Source: Chloroflexota bacterium
Lineage (GTDB): Bacteria; Chloroflexota; Anaerolineae; J102
Reading direction: 5' to 3'
Assembly (NCBI GenBank): GCA_029782215.1
Contig: JAKOVD010000209.1
Span: forward strand, 1-64,000
DNA: 64,000 nucleotides
Below, one piece after another: positions 1 to 9,819 of this stretch. Made by a program: the position numbers and the translations under genes. The notes beneath the pieces are model-generated. The model saw only the letters and a program-made list of their open reading frames with translations, was not told the origin of the DNA and ran no database searches. How positions within the stretch are numbered: position 1 is the first letter of the stretch; every line of letters starts with the position of its first letter.

Positions 1-102
1 CCATAGCAACAGCGGTCCCAAGAATACCTCCAGTCGCTGCCCCAACTCGACCGCCACTTCCGCCGATACTTGCGCACCCAACGCCAACCGTGTATCTTCC
101 AT
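1..102 (-). CDS. N-terminal 34 codons of an unidentified gene, possibly a transposase
   Basis: An open frame starts with ATG at 102 on the minus strand and runs off the window edge. It begins MEDTRLALGA and continues through a Val/Glu/Leu-rich helix to LLLW. A strong ribosome site, GGAGG, lies 9 bases before the start and inside a stem-loop (106-163). That arrangement is typical of insertion-sequence transposases, which hide their ribosome site from read-through transcripts. The family cannot be assigned from 34 residues, so the transposase idea rests only on the regulatory architecture. Confidence 0.4.
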   Translation of the reverse strand, partial: MEDTRLALGAQVSAEVAVELGQRLEVFLGPLLLW

Positions 103-105
103 GTC

Positions 106-163
106 AAGAGACCTCCGTTCGGTGATTTGGCTTGCACCATCAATCTACCGAAGGAGGTCTCTT
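106..163 (-). promoter_or_regulatory. Stem-loop sequestering the ribosome site of the gene at 1-102
   Basis: AAGAGACCTCC (106-116) is perfectly complementary to GGAGGTCTCTT (153-163). After one bulged G the pairing continues with TTCGG (118-122) against CCGAA (148-152). On the minus-strand transcript the GGAGG ribosome site of the leftward gene is in the 3' arm. On the plus strand the right arm runs into a T run (162-166), so it could also act as a terminator for rightward transcription. The pairing is seen directly; the role is inferred. Confidence 0.5.
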
Positions 164-312
164 TTTGCGAATCACCCCCTCAAAATCCGGGATGACTCAT
201 GTCTTCTTGGGTGACGCCGGGTTGCAGGGCGGGTCAGTTCGCGACATACTGATGGCGTCGTGCCGCAAGCACTGCTTATTCCTGCGGCCCCATCTCGCGA
301 GGCGACCCGATC

Positions 313-2307
<1,995 letters not shown>

Positions 2308-3243
2308 ACCAGAGTCGTTCTGACTCGACGGTGTAGCCGGCGGCACGCGCGGCGGCCTGCATGGCGAGGTTGTCGCTGCGCGTCCCCAGCAGCGCGCGCT
2401 CGACCCCGCGGTTCCGCAGCCGGGCCATCCCTTCGCATAGCAACGCCCTCGCCAGGCCGCGGCCCTGGTGTTCGGGGTGCGTCGCCAGCGGGTCGGTGAA
2501 GCCGTCGCAGCGTCCGCGCAGAAGATTGTCTTCGGCGTGGATGGCGCAGAAACAATAGGCGGCCAGGCTGCCGTCAGGCGCCACCGCTACCAGGTCAAGG
2601 CCGGGGTCGTAGTCGGGCGTGCGCATCCAGGCCAGCCGTTCGGCGTCCGTCATGCGCCCGGTGCCGAAGGCAGCCCGATGCAGCGTGACCAGCGCCGGAA
2701 CCTCGCTCTCACCCATGATCGACCGGATCGTGTAGCCCGCGGGCATGGACGGCGCCGGGATGGGTTCGGCCAACGACCGCACGAAGCGCAGGGTGCGGAC
2801 AGGCTGCGCCTGGAAGCCGCACCGGATGAGAAGGGCGATGCGCCTGGCGTCCTCGGCGCGGCAGGAGGTGTCGAGCACGGCCGCTTCGCCCGAGCCCGCG
2901 GCCAGGCTGGAGGCACGGGTGAGACCCCAGGCGACCAGTTCGTCGTCCATCTCGCCTTCGGCGGCCTGGGGCGTGCGGTCAAACCACAGATTCGCATCGC
3001 CGTCCACCAGGGCGTAGGCCCACACGGCGCCCTGTTCGTCCACCCAGACCTGAGCGCCGCCGGTGGTGGCTGCCGGCGCTTGCAGCAGCTCGGTCAGGTC
3101 GCTGGGGGCCGGGAAATCGGTCTGCCAGGCCGCATGCCGGCAGGCAGGCCACAGCGCCAGGACGGCGGGCAGGTCGGCAGCCCCGGCATAGGGCCGGCTG
3201 ACAACGGTTGGTACGGCAGGGTTTTGGACCATCTGCGGATTTC

Positions 3244-3282
3244 TCACACCTGTGGCATTCTTACGAACGGTAGGACACTCAT
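3244..3282 (-). pseudogene. 12-codon stub coupled to the upstream antitoxin, possible toxin remnant
   Basis: The antitoxin stop codon overlaps an ATG as ATGA (3279-3282), the normal junction of a toxin-antitoxin operon. The coupled frame reads MSVLPFVRMPQV and then stops, just before the GNAT gene starts. This suggests that a toxin gene was lost and replaced by the GNAT. A chance overlap is equally possible because 12 residues give no family signal. Confidence 0.25.
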
Positions 3283-3584
3283 ATTCCCTCCTCGCGCAGG
3301 TGGTCCAGAACGCCGGCTGCATCGGGCAGGATGGCTCCCTGACGTTCAGCGTGGAAGCGCTCACGCATAGAAGCAGCCAGCAGCAAGGCGGAGTGCCTCT
3401 GCCCCTGCCGTGTTTGCACCTCTTCCTCCAGCGCCTCCAGGCGCCGAAAGTCTTCCATGTTCACCCATGCCATCATGGGTTTGCCATGGCGTTCTATCAC
3501 CAGGCGGCGTCCCTGGTAGCAGACCTGTGCCATCAGCTCGGAGAACGCTTTCTTCGCTTCGACGACGCTCACTCGATTGGTCAT
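3279..3584 (-). CDS. Phd/YefM-family antitoxin
   Basis: A 101-residue protein with the N-terminal DNA-binding pattern of Phd/YefM antitoxins: SVVEAKKAFSELMAQV, then GRRLVIERHGKPMMAWVNMEDF, then an acidic, helical tail that would bind a toxin. Members of this family repress their own operon and neutralise a ribonuclease or kinase toxin. No toxin gene is present downstream, where only a 12-codon stub and a GNAT follow; the upstream neighbour is divergent. The start is preceded by AAAAGG at a good distance. It is therefore probably an orphan antitoxin or stand-alone regulator. Confidence 0.75.
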   Translation of the reverse strand: MTNRVSVVEAKKAFSELMAQVCYQGRRLVIERHGKPMMAWVNMEDFRRLEALEEEVQTRQGQRHSALLLAASMRERFHAERQGAILPDAAGVLDHLREEGI

Positions 3585-3747
3585 GGCAGACCTTTTCTGA
3601 CCACGGAGCCTTGGATGGCTCTATTTTCACCCGACACGATGACTGAGATCAAGGCACAGCAAGGACGTGGGTGCGGTCTACGTTCTTGCGCCATGTATCG
3701 CAAGGCAGACACCAAATGACGAAGAACACACTGAAGGAGTCTCTACT

Positions 3748-5163
3748 ATGCTGAACCTCATCGTCATCGGCGGCGGCCCGGCCGGGGTCACTGCCGCCCT
3801 GCGCGCCCGCGAGTTGGGCGCCAACGTCACCCTCGTCGAGCGCGGCAACCTCGGCGGCGCCTGCACCAACGACGGCTGCGTTCCCACGCGCGTGCTGGCC
3901 AAGGCGGCGCGGCTGGTGCGCGAGGCCGAGCAGTTTGCCGATTACGGTCTCAGCGCGCCTGCGCCGGAGCTGGACTTCCCCCGTCTGCTGGCCAGGACCC
4001 AGAGCATCATCTACCAGGTGCATGAGAAGAAGCAGCTCCTGGCCAACCTGGAGGCAGCCGGCGTCACCGTACATGCCGGGCAGGGCGGCGCTCGCTTTCT
4101 CGACCCGCACACCATCGCCGTGGGCGAAGGGCGGCGCCTGCAGGCCGACCGCTTCATCCTCTGTGCCGGGGGGCGCGCACGCCGCCTGGACTTCCCCGGC
4201 GAGGAGCTGGCGCTCACCCACAGCGATGTGTGGGCGCTGAAACGGCTGCCGGCCTCGGTCATCGTGGTGGGCGCGGCCGCCACCGGCTGCCAACTTGCCT
4301 CCATCTTCGCCGCTTTCGGCAGCCGGGTGAACTTGCTGGAGGCGGCCCCGCGCATCGTGCCGGCCGAGGATGGCATGGTTTCGGCGGCCCTGGCCGATGC
4401 CTTCCGGCGGCGCGGCATTGACATCATCACCGGAATCGGCGGCATCGAGCGCCTGGACCGGCAGGGCGACCACCTGCGCCTGGTCTACGGCGCTGGCGGC
4501 GAAAGCCACATCCTGGACGCCGAGGCCGTGGTGCTCTCCACCGGCTGGCTGGGCAACCTGGACCCCCTGCACCTGGACGCGGCCGGTGTGGAGAGGGAAA
4601 GGAACTATGTGCGGGTGGACAGCCGCCTGCGCACCACGGCCCCCCACATCTTCGCCGCCGGCGACATCACCGGCCGCACGATGCTGGTGCAGAGCGCCAG
4701 CTATGAGGCGCGCATCGCCGCCGAGAACGCCGTGCGGGACGCGACCCTGACTTACCGGCACCATATCGTCCCCCACGGCGGCTTCACCGACCCCGAATAT
4801 GCGAGCGTGGGCCTGACCGAGGAGGTGGCGCACGGCGCTGGCGCCGTTGTCGCCGCCACGGTCAGCTACGCCGACGTGGACCGGGCGATCATCGACGGCC
4901 ACACCGAGGGCCGCTGCAAGCTGCTGGTGCACCGCAACACTCAGCGTCTGTTGGGCGTGCACGTGGTCGGCGAGCAGGCGGTGGAGATCGTGCAGATCGT
5001 CGCTGCGGGCATGGCGTCGGGCATGACGGTCGATCAGCTTGCCGATTTGGAGATCGCCTATCCCACCTATGCGGCGATCCTGGGTCTGGCGGCGCGGCGC
5101 ATCGCCCGCGAGCTGGGCCTGGTAAGCGTGGCGCCGCAGTGGCGGGCGCTGGGTGGTGGATGA
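3748..5163 (+). CDS. FAD-dependent disulfide oxidoreductase (mercuric reductase/dihydrolipoamide dehydrogenase family)
   Basis: A 471-residue class I pyridine-nucleotide disulfide oxidoreductase. The N-terminal FAD loop GGGPAG is at residues 8-13, and the redox-active pair C39 and C44 sits in GGACTNDGCVPT. A second nucleotide-binding segment (VIVVGAAATGCQLA) and the FAD motif TTAPHIFAAGDITG follow. The C-terminal dimer domain carries the active-site HVVGEQAVE (His-x4-Glu) of this family. The ATG at 3748 is chosen over a frame extension from 3667 because GAAGGAG stands just before it and the FAD loop starts at once. No 2-oxo-acid dehydrogenase or mer genes are adjacent, so the substrate is open. 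The C-terminal vicinal Cys pair of MerA is absent, which argues against mercury. Confidence 0.85.
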   Translation: MLNLIVIGGGPAGVTAALRARELGANVTLVERGNLGGACTNDGCVPTRVLAKAARLVREAEQFADYGLSAPAPELDFPRLLARTQSIIYQVHEKKQLLANLEAAGVTVHAGQGGARFLDPHTIAVGEGRRLQADRFILCAGGRARRLDFPGEELALTHSDVWALKRLPASVIVVGAAATGCQLASIFAAFGSRVNLLEAAPRIVPAEDGMVSAALADAFRRRGIDIITGIGGIERLDRQGDHLRLVYGAGGESHILDAEAVVLSTGWLGNLDPLHLDAAGVERERNYVRVDSRLRTTAPHIFAAGDITGRTMLVQSASYEARIAAENAVRDATLTYRHHIVPHGGFTDPEYASVGLTEEVAHGAGAVVAATVSYADVDRAIIDGHTEGRCKLLVHRNTQRLLGVHVVGEQAVEIVQIVAAGMASGMTVDQLADLEIAYPTYAAILGLAARRIARELGLVSVAPQWRALGGG

Positions 5164-5165
5164 GA

Positions 5166-5230
5166 AATGCGGATTGCTGATTGCGGATTGCGGAATGAAG
5201 AGGCGTGATACGTGATGCGTACTGCGTGCT
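5166..5230. repeat. Low-complexity direct repeats after the flavoprotein gene
   Basis: Short near-identical units follow one another: GGATTGCTGATTGCGGATTGCGG at first, then a GATACGTGATGCGTACTGCGTGCTG stretch of alternating CGT/GCG words. They hold no plausible gene. Similar word-like spacers occur at about 13.8-14.0 kb, so this appears to be a genome-wide habit of intergenic repeats in this organism. Confidence 0.5.
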
Positions 5231-5309
5231 GGGTAAGAAGCGGGTTACGGGTCCCTGTCCTCTGTTCTCCGTTCTCTTTCCGCACACCCGGGCGGCGCGG
5301 AATCGTTGG

Positions 5310-5392
5310 CACGTTTGAACGTTCGCACGTTGCACGCTAGAATGTCGCCCTAAATCAACGTTCAAACGTGTGAACGGACCAACGTTCTAGCG
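5310..5392. repeat. Two interleaved inverted repeats upstream of the aldo/keto reductase
   Basis: CACGTTTGAACGTT (5310-5323) is an exact inverted repeat of AACGTTCAAACGTG (5357-5370). A second pair, CGCTAGAA (5335-5342) and TTCTAGCG (5385-5392), is interleaved with it. TAGAAT at 5338-5343 resembles a -10 box, so the palindromes could flank a promoter as operator-like sites. The same ACGTTTGAACGTT word recurs near 13.83 kb, so a dispersed repeat is the alternative. Confidence 0.5.
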
Positions 5393-5408
5393 CAAAAAGG
5401 AGTGGACA

Positions 5409-6353
5409 ATGCAGTACCGACGCATGGGCGACACCGGCATGAAGATCAGCACCATCTCATTGGGCGGCTGGATCAATTTCGGTGAGGGCAAGATGGCGGA
5501 CGACACCGCCCGCAGGGTGGTGGAGACCGCCTACGAGCAGGGCATCAACTTCTTCGACATCGCCGACATCTACGGCATCGGCGGCGCCGAGGAGCAGATG
5601 GGCCGCGTGTTGGCGCAGTACCCCCGCCACACCCTGGTCATCTCAACCAAGGTCTTCTGGCCGATGAGCCACGATGTCAACGACCGTGGCCTTTCCCGTA
5701 AGCACATCATGGAGAGCCTGGACAAGAGCCTGAAGCGGCTGGGCACTCCCTATGTGGACATGTACTTCTGCCACCGGCCCGACCCCGAGACGCCGATCCG
5801 CGAGACGGTGATGGCGATGCAGACGCTGATCGAGCACGGCCGGGTGCTCTACTGGGGCACGTCGGAGTGGTCGGCGACCCAGATCCTGGAAGCCTACGAT
5901 CTGTGCGATCGCTACGGCTGGCACCTACCCAAGGTGGAGCAGCCGCACTACTCGATGCTCAAGCGGCAGCCGGTGGAGGGGCAGATCCTGCCCGTGACGG
6001 CCCCGCGCGGCATTGGCCTGGTGGTCTTTTCGCCGCTGGGCATGGGCATGCTGACCGGCAAGTACGACGACGGCATCCCGGCCGACTCGCGCTTCAGCCG
6101 TGAGGACTGGGCCCGCAAGCAGTTCGTAAACGAGGGCAACGCGGCGAAGGTGCGCAAGCTCAAGCCCATCGCCGATGAGCTTGGCATCACCCGCGGCCAG
6201 TTGGCGCTGGCCTGGACGCTGCGCCACCCCACCGTGAGCAGCGCCATCATCGGCGCTACCCGCCCCGAGCAGGTGGTGGAGAACGCCAAGGCCGCGGACA
6301 TCGCCCTGAGCGCCGACGTCCTGGCGCGGATCGAGGAAGCCCTGACGGAGTAG
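5409..6353 (+). CDS. Aldo/keto reductase (voltage-gated K+ channel beta-subunit type)
   Basis: A 314-residue NADPH-dependent aldehyde/ketone reductase with a (beta/alpha)8 barrel. The catalytic tetrad is visible: D50 and Y55 in FFDIADIYG, K81 in VISTKVFW and H122 in YFCHRPDPE. The wording MGRVLAQYPR, TPYVDMYFCHRPDPETP and YWGTSEWSA is characteristic of the KCNAB-like AKR subgroup. The cofactor-binding tail with SSAIIGATRPEQV is complete. A good AAGGAG site precedes the ATG. A second, diverged copy of the last 46 codons lies at 9610-9747, followed by the same palindrome as here, so this 3' end has been duplicated. Confidence 0.9.
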   Translation: MQYRRMGDTGMKISTISLGGWINFGEGKMADDTARRVVETAYEQGINFFDIADIYGIGGAEEQMGRVLAQYPRHTLVISTKVFWPMSHDVNDRGLSRKHIMESLDKSLKRLGTPYVDMYFCHRPDPETPIRETVMAMQTLIEHGRVLYWGTSEWSATQILEAYDLCDRYGWHLPKVEQPHYSMLKRQPVEGQILPVTAPRGIGLVVFSPLGMGMLTGKYDDGIPADSRFSREDWARKQFVNEGNAAKVRKLKPIADELGITRGQLALAWTLRHPTVSSAIIGATRPEQVVENAKAADIALSADVLARIEEALTE

Positions 6354-6363
6354 CGTCGTCAGC

Positions 6364-6414
6364 GTAGTGGCGACCTTAGTCGCTCTTCAAACCAGCGACT
6401 AAAGTCGCCACTAC
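6364..6414. repeat. 51-bp palindromic repeat, copy 1
   Basis: GTAGTGGCGAC (6364-6374) pairs with GTCGCCACTAC (6404-6414) and the stem continues inward with TTAGTCGCT against AGCGACTAA. A related 51-bp copy stands at 9758-9808 and a looser one at 49048-49102. All three sit immediately downstream of a gene or gene fragment, so it may serve as a terminator, but it behaves like a dispersed REP/MITE-type element. No T run follows. Confidence 0.7.
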
Positions 6415-6641
6415 GGATTCCTGATGTTGGCACGACTCGACGGGGTTGCGATCCGGGCCCAATCTAGCGCGCAAACAGGACACCGCGGCGCGGGCAAAAG
6501 GAAAGGTGGGAAGGATGGCAAGGCGCGCGTTTCTGGCGAAAGTATGCAACATCATTGACTGACTGCGCATCGCGCAGGATACTGGAAAGTAGGTTGCGAA
6601 TGACCTGAATCTGATCCACGACAGCAACGGAGGTTTCAACG

Positions 6642-9473
6642 ATGAAACCGTTTCCTCATTCTTGGGCGCTGTTGGCTTTGAGCGCCCTTGCGTTGACTGT
6701 GGCGGCGATGTCACCGTCTTTCGCCGTCCGGTCTGAGCCAGGGGACATGACGGCGGCGCCAGGTGCTGCCAGCGTTTTCTTGGAGTACGTTGGCCAGGTT
6801 GGGGGCGACATAAACGCTGTAGCGGTGCAGGGCAACTATGCCTATGTCGGCATGGGACCCTATGTAGTGGTGGTTGATGTCTCCAATCCAGCGAAGCCGG
6901 TAGAGGTGGGTAGGGTTGGACTCTACAGTGACCAGTGGTATGCCCGACCGTGGGTCCTGACCGTGGTCGGCAACTATGTCTACGTGGCGGATGCCAGCGG
7001 GGGGATGAGGGTGGTAAGCGTCGCCGACCCGGGCAAACCCGTCGAAGTTGGAGCCTATACGGCCGCAGGATTGCACGTTATGGATATCGCTGTGGTTGGC
7101 GGGTATGCGTATCTGGCGACATGGCCCGGTGGGTTGAGAGTGCTCGATGTTGCCAACCCGGCGCATCCCGTGGAAGTGGGGTATTACAAGAATTGTGACG
7201 ACACGTTCTGCTGGTGGGCGAATCGCGTTGCCGTCTCCGGAGATTATGCCTTTGTGGTGGCAACGTCACGTGACGAGAACACGGGTGAGCACAGTTGGAT
7301 GGATGTGATTGACGTGAGCGACCCTACCCATCCCTACTACGTCACGCGCGGGGATGATAACGATAGCTGCGAGGATGTGGTGGTGGCGGACGGGTATGCC
7401 TATGTAACTTCCTACCTCGGCCTTGATGTGGTGGATGTGACCCATCCCACCCATCCTCAGAGTGTAGGTTCCGTCAGTACTTCGCCGCTTAGGGGTGCGA
7501 CGAGCGTGACGGTGCAGGGCCACTATGTTTACTTCACCGGAAACTACTATCCTACCCAGGCATACGGACTCAAGGTAGTGAGTGTGGCGAATCCTGCGCA
7601 TCCGGCCGTGGTTGGCGTCTACGACGTACCAGGGTCGTGGGCGGCCGATTTGGCTGTGGCAGGCAGCTATGCCTATGCCGCTGCGGCGAATGGGCTGCAA
7701 ATCGTCGAGATCGCCGACCCGACGCAACTGCGCCAGGCGGGCGTCTACGACGCCACGCTGGTCGCCGAGGATGTCGCCGTAGCTGGAGCGTCTGCCTATG
7801 TCGTCGACGACAAGGGGCTGTGGGTTGTGGATGTCGCCAATGTGTCAAAGCCGGTTCGCAAGGGTTTTACCGGTACGGGCTCTCCATCCGATGTGCAAGT
7901 CGCGGGGAACTATGCCTATGTCGCGGCCAAGTGGGACGGAATGCGGGTTGTGAATGTCGCCAATGCCGCCGCCCCGATCGAAGTCGGATTCTACGTTACC
8001 CCTGGATGGGTGCTTGAGATTGCCCTGAATGGCGGCCTCGCCTATCTAGCGGACTACTACGGCGGCCTGCGAGTCGTGGACGTCGCCAATCCACCGAAGC
8101 CCGTGGAACTGGGGTTCCTCGATACGCCGGGGGAGCAGACTGATCTGTCGGTGGCGGGCAGCTATGCCTACCTGGCGGAGGGGTATGGTGGCGGGCTCCG
8201 GATCGTGAATGTCGCCAATCCGGCGAAACCTGTGGAGGTAGGCTCGCTCGATACACCGGGTTCGGTGTACGATCTGGCGCTCGTGGGGCACTATGTCTAT
8301 CTTGTTGACGATCTGTACCCGGCCGCCACAAGACTGCGGGTGGTCGACGTGTCTGTACCTGCACAGCCAACGGAGGTAGCCTCCTATCCGTTCGACGCTG
8401 CTGACATCGCCATCGCTGGCAAGTACGCCTTTCTGGCCGGGGGTTTGGACGGTGTTCGCGTCCTGGACATTACTGATCCGGTCCATCCTGTGGAGGTCGC
8501 CCACTACGATACACCCGGAGATGCGCAGGGAGTGACAGTAGCGGGGGACTACGTCTATGTGGCGGATCGGAACGGTGGCCTCCTCATTCTGCGGCTGCAG
8601 ACGTCGCCGACACGGACCCCTACCCCAACTGCGCCGGCAGGCGGGCAGACCGTGGGGGCCTACCAGACGGGCATGGCCCCGGTTATCGACGGTGACCTTT
8701 CCGACTGGGCCAATGCAGGTTTCCTGTCGGTGGACGCTTTTACGGCCCAGACGATTGTCGGAGCAGTTCCAAGTCCGACCGACCTCAGTACGCTCGTTCG
8801 CGCCACCTGGACAGGGCAGGCCGTATACCTTGCCTTCCAGATAGATGACGACGCCATTGTGAACGACAGTGCTGAAGTCTGGAATGATGATGAGATCGAG
8901 GTCGGTTTTGACGGTCTGCGCGACCTGATCGGCTCGGGCGCTGACGACCACCAGTACACGGTCAATGCCGACGGGCGCAGGACGGACCGGGCCATCCCGA
9001 CCGGTGATTTCCTGGCGGCCACGCGGCAGGTGCCCGGTGGCTGGGTGGTTGAGATGGCAATTCCGGCCAGTGACCTCCAGGCGGGTGCTCTCGTGTCTGG
9101 CAAGCGGATGGGCTTCAATCTGGGTTTCAACGACGACGATGACGGTGGGGCGCGCGACACGCACATGTTCTGGCAGAGCGACGACACGTACAGTGTCAAA
9201 CACGACTGGGGCGCCATTGTTTTGCTCTCGCAGATTGTCTATCCCCCGACCGCCACGCCAACGCCCACCCGGACTCCGACACCCACTTGGACGCCAACGC
9301 AGACCGGGACACCCACCCCAACCGGGACATCGACTCCGAGCGCGACGCCGACGCCAACTGCGACCGCGACGCCAACCCCTTCGAATACGCCCACAGAAAC
9401 GCCCACGGCCACGCCTGCAGTCCGACAGATATGGTTGCCTCTGCTCAGGAACGGGACGTCATCACCGCAGTAG
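6642..9473 (+). CDS. Secreted LVIVD-repeat beta-propeller protein with CBM9-like domain and Thr-Pro linker
   Basis: A 943-residue exported protein. Residues 1-33 form a signal peptide (hydrophobic core LLALSALALTVAAM). Residues about 50-655 hold roughly a dozen or more 40-45 residue repeats of the LVIVD type, each like GNYAYVA...GLRVVDVANPAKPVEVG, expected to fold as beta-propellers. Residues about 667-855 (PVIDGDLSDWANAG...DDDDGGARDTHMFW) resemble the CBM9/DOMON-type carbohydrate-binding module. A Thr-Pro linker then leads to a C-terminus with IWLPLL, a motif shared with two other exported proteins in the window. ACGGAGG stands before the ATG. It is probably a surface adhesin or substrate-binding protein. 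The gene lies between two copies of the aldo/keto reductase tail, which suggests late arrival or local duplication. Confidence 0.85.
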   Translation: MKPFPHSWALLALSALALTVAAMSPSFAVRSEPGDMTAAPGAASVFLEYVGQVGGDINAVAVQGNYAYVGMGPYVVVVDVSNPAKPVEVGRVGLYSDQWYARPWVLTVVGNYVYVADASGGMRVVSVADPGKPVEVGAYTAAGLHVMDIAVVGGYAYLATWPGGLRVLDVANPAHPVEVGYYKNCDDTFCWWANRVAVSGDYAFVVATSRDENTGEHSWMDVIDVSDPTHPYYVTRGDDNDSCEDVVVADGYAYVTSYLGLDVVDVTHPTHPQSVGSVSTSPLRGATSVTVQGHYVYFTGNYYPTQAYGLKVVSVANPAHPAVVGVYDVPGSWAADLAVAGSYAYAAAANGLQIVEIADPTQLRQAGVYDATLVAEDVAVAGASAYVVDDKGLWVVDVANVSKPVRKGFTGTGSPSDVQVAGNYAYVAAKWDGMRVVNVANAAAPIEVGFYVTPGWVLEIALNGGLAYLADYYGGLRVVDVANPPKPVELGFLDTPGEQTDLSVAGSYAYLAEGYGGGLRIVNVANPAKPVEVGSLDTPGSVYDLALVGHYVYLVDDLYPAATRLRVVDVSVPAQPTEVASYPFDAADIAIAGKYAFLAGGLDGVRVLDITDPVHPVEVAHYDTPGDAQGVTVAGDYVYVADRNGGLLILRLQTSPTRTPTPTAPAGGQTVGAYQTGMAPVIDGDLSDWANAGFLSVDAFTAQTIVGAVPSPTDLSTLVRATWTGQAVYLAFQIDDDAIVNDSAEVWNDDEIEVGFDGLRDLIGSGADDHQYTVNADGRRTDRAIPTGDFLAATRQVPGGWVVEMAIPASDLQAGALVSGKRMGFNLGFNDDDDGGARDTHMFWQSDDTYSVKHDWGAIVLLSQIVYPPTATPTPTRTPTPTWTPTQTGTPTPTGTSTPSATPTPTATATPTPSNTPTETPTATPAVRQIWLPLLRNGTSSPQ

Positions 9474-9519
9474 GGTTTTGCACTCCGGCATCGTCCCCAA
9501 CCAGCTTTGATCCTCGTCT

Positions 9520-9554
9520 GCGCAGGGAAAGGCAAGTTAGAGCCTTTCCTGCGC
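9520..9554 (+). terminator. Stem-loop downstream of the LVIVD protein gene
   Basis: GCGCAGGGAAAGGC (9520-9533) pairs with GCCTTTCCTGCGC (9542-9554) with a single bulged base and an 8-base loop. It lies 47 bp after the stop codon. No T run follows, so termination is plausible but not certain. Confidence 0.45.
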
Positions 9555-9609
9555 GTACGGGGATGCGACGGCGGCTGCCCATCGAGCACAGGGGCCGGCA
9601 ACGACTCGA

Positions 9610-9747
9610 ACCCTGCGCCACCCCACCGTGAGTAGCGCCATCATCGGCGCTACCCGCCCCGAGCAGGTGGTGGAGAACGCCAAGGCCGCGGACATCGCCC
9701 TGAGCGCCGACGTCCTGGCGCGGATCGAGGAAGTCCTGGCGGACTGA
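9610..9747 (+). pseudogene. Duplicated 3' fragment of an aldo/keto reductase gene
   Basis: These 138 bp match the last part of the aldo/keto reductase gene (6216-6353) with only a handful of substitutions, and the shared region continues into the palindromic repeat. The frame still reads SSAIIGATRPEQVVENAKAA and ends at TGA 9745-9747, but there is no start or catalytic domain. The last residues differ (EVLAD here, EALTE in the intact gene), so this could be the scar of a tandem paralogue or a recombination product. Confidence 0.8.
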
Positions 9748-9757
9748 ATCCGTCACC

Positions 9758-9808
9758 GTAGTGGCGACTTTAGTCGCTCGGTTGTGAGACGACTGAAGTC
9801 GCTACTAC
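9758..9808. repeat. 51-bp palindromic repeat, copy 2
   Basis: GTAGTGGCGACTTTAGTCGC and the distal GACTGAAGTCGCTACTAC arm form a long imperfect stem of the same length as the copy at 6364-6414. Its position after the aldo/keto reductase fragment matches that of copy 1 after the intact gene, so both belong to one duplicated block. The remaining spacer on either side of it holds no other gene. Confidence 0.7.
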
Positions 9809-9819
9809 GAAGCTACTGT

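Noticed and set aside
3667..3747. Upstream extension of the flavoprotein frame
   Set aside because: A clear GAAGGAG site and the FAD loop fix the start at 3748; the extension has no family similarity.
9241..9420. Regular ACGCCNACN-type repeats that could suggest a CRISPR or tandem array
   Set aside because: They encode the Thr-Pro linker of the LVIVD protein; there are no spacers of constant size. The same applies to the linkers near 41.8, 42.5 and 58.0 kb.
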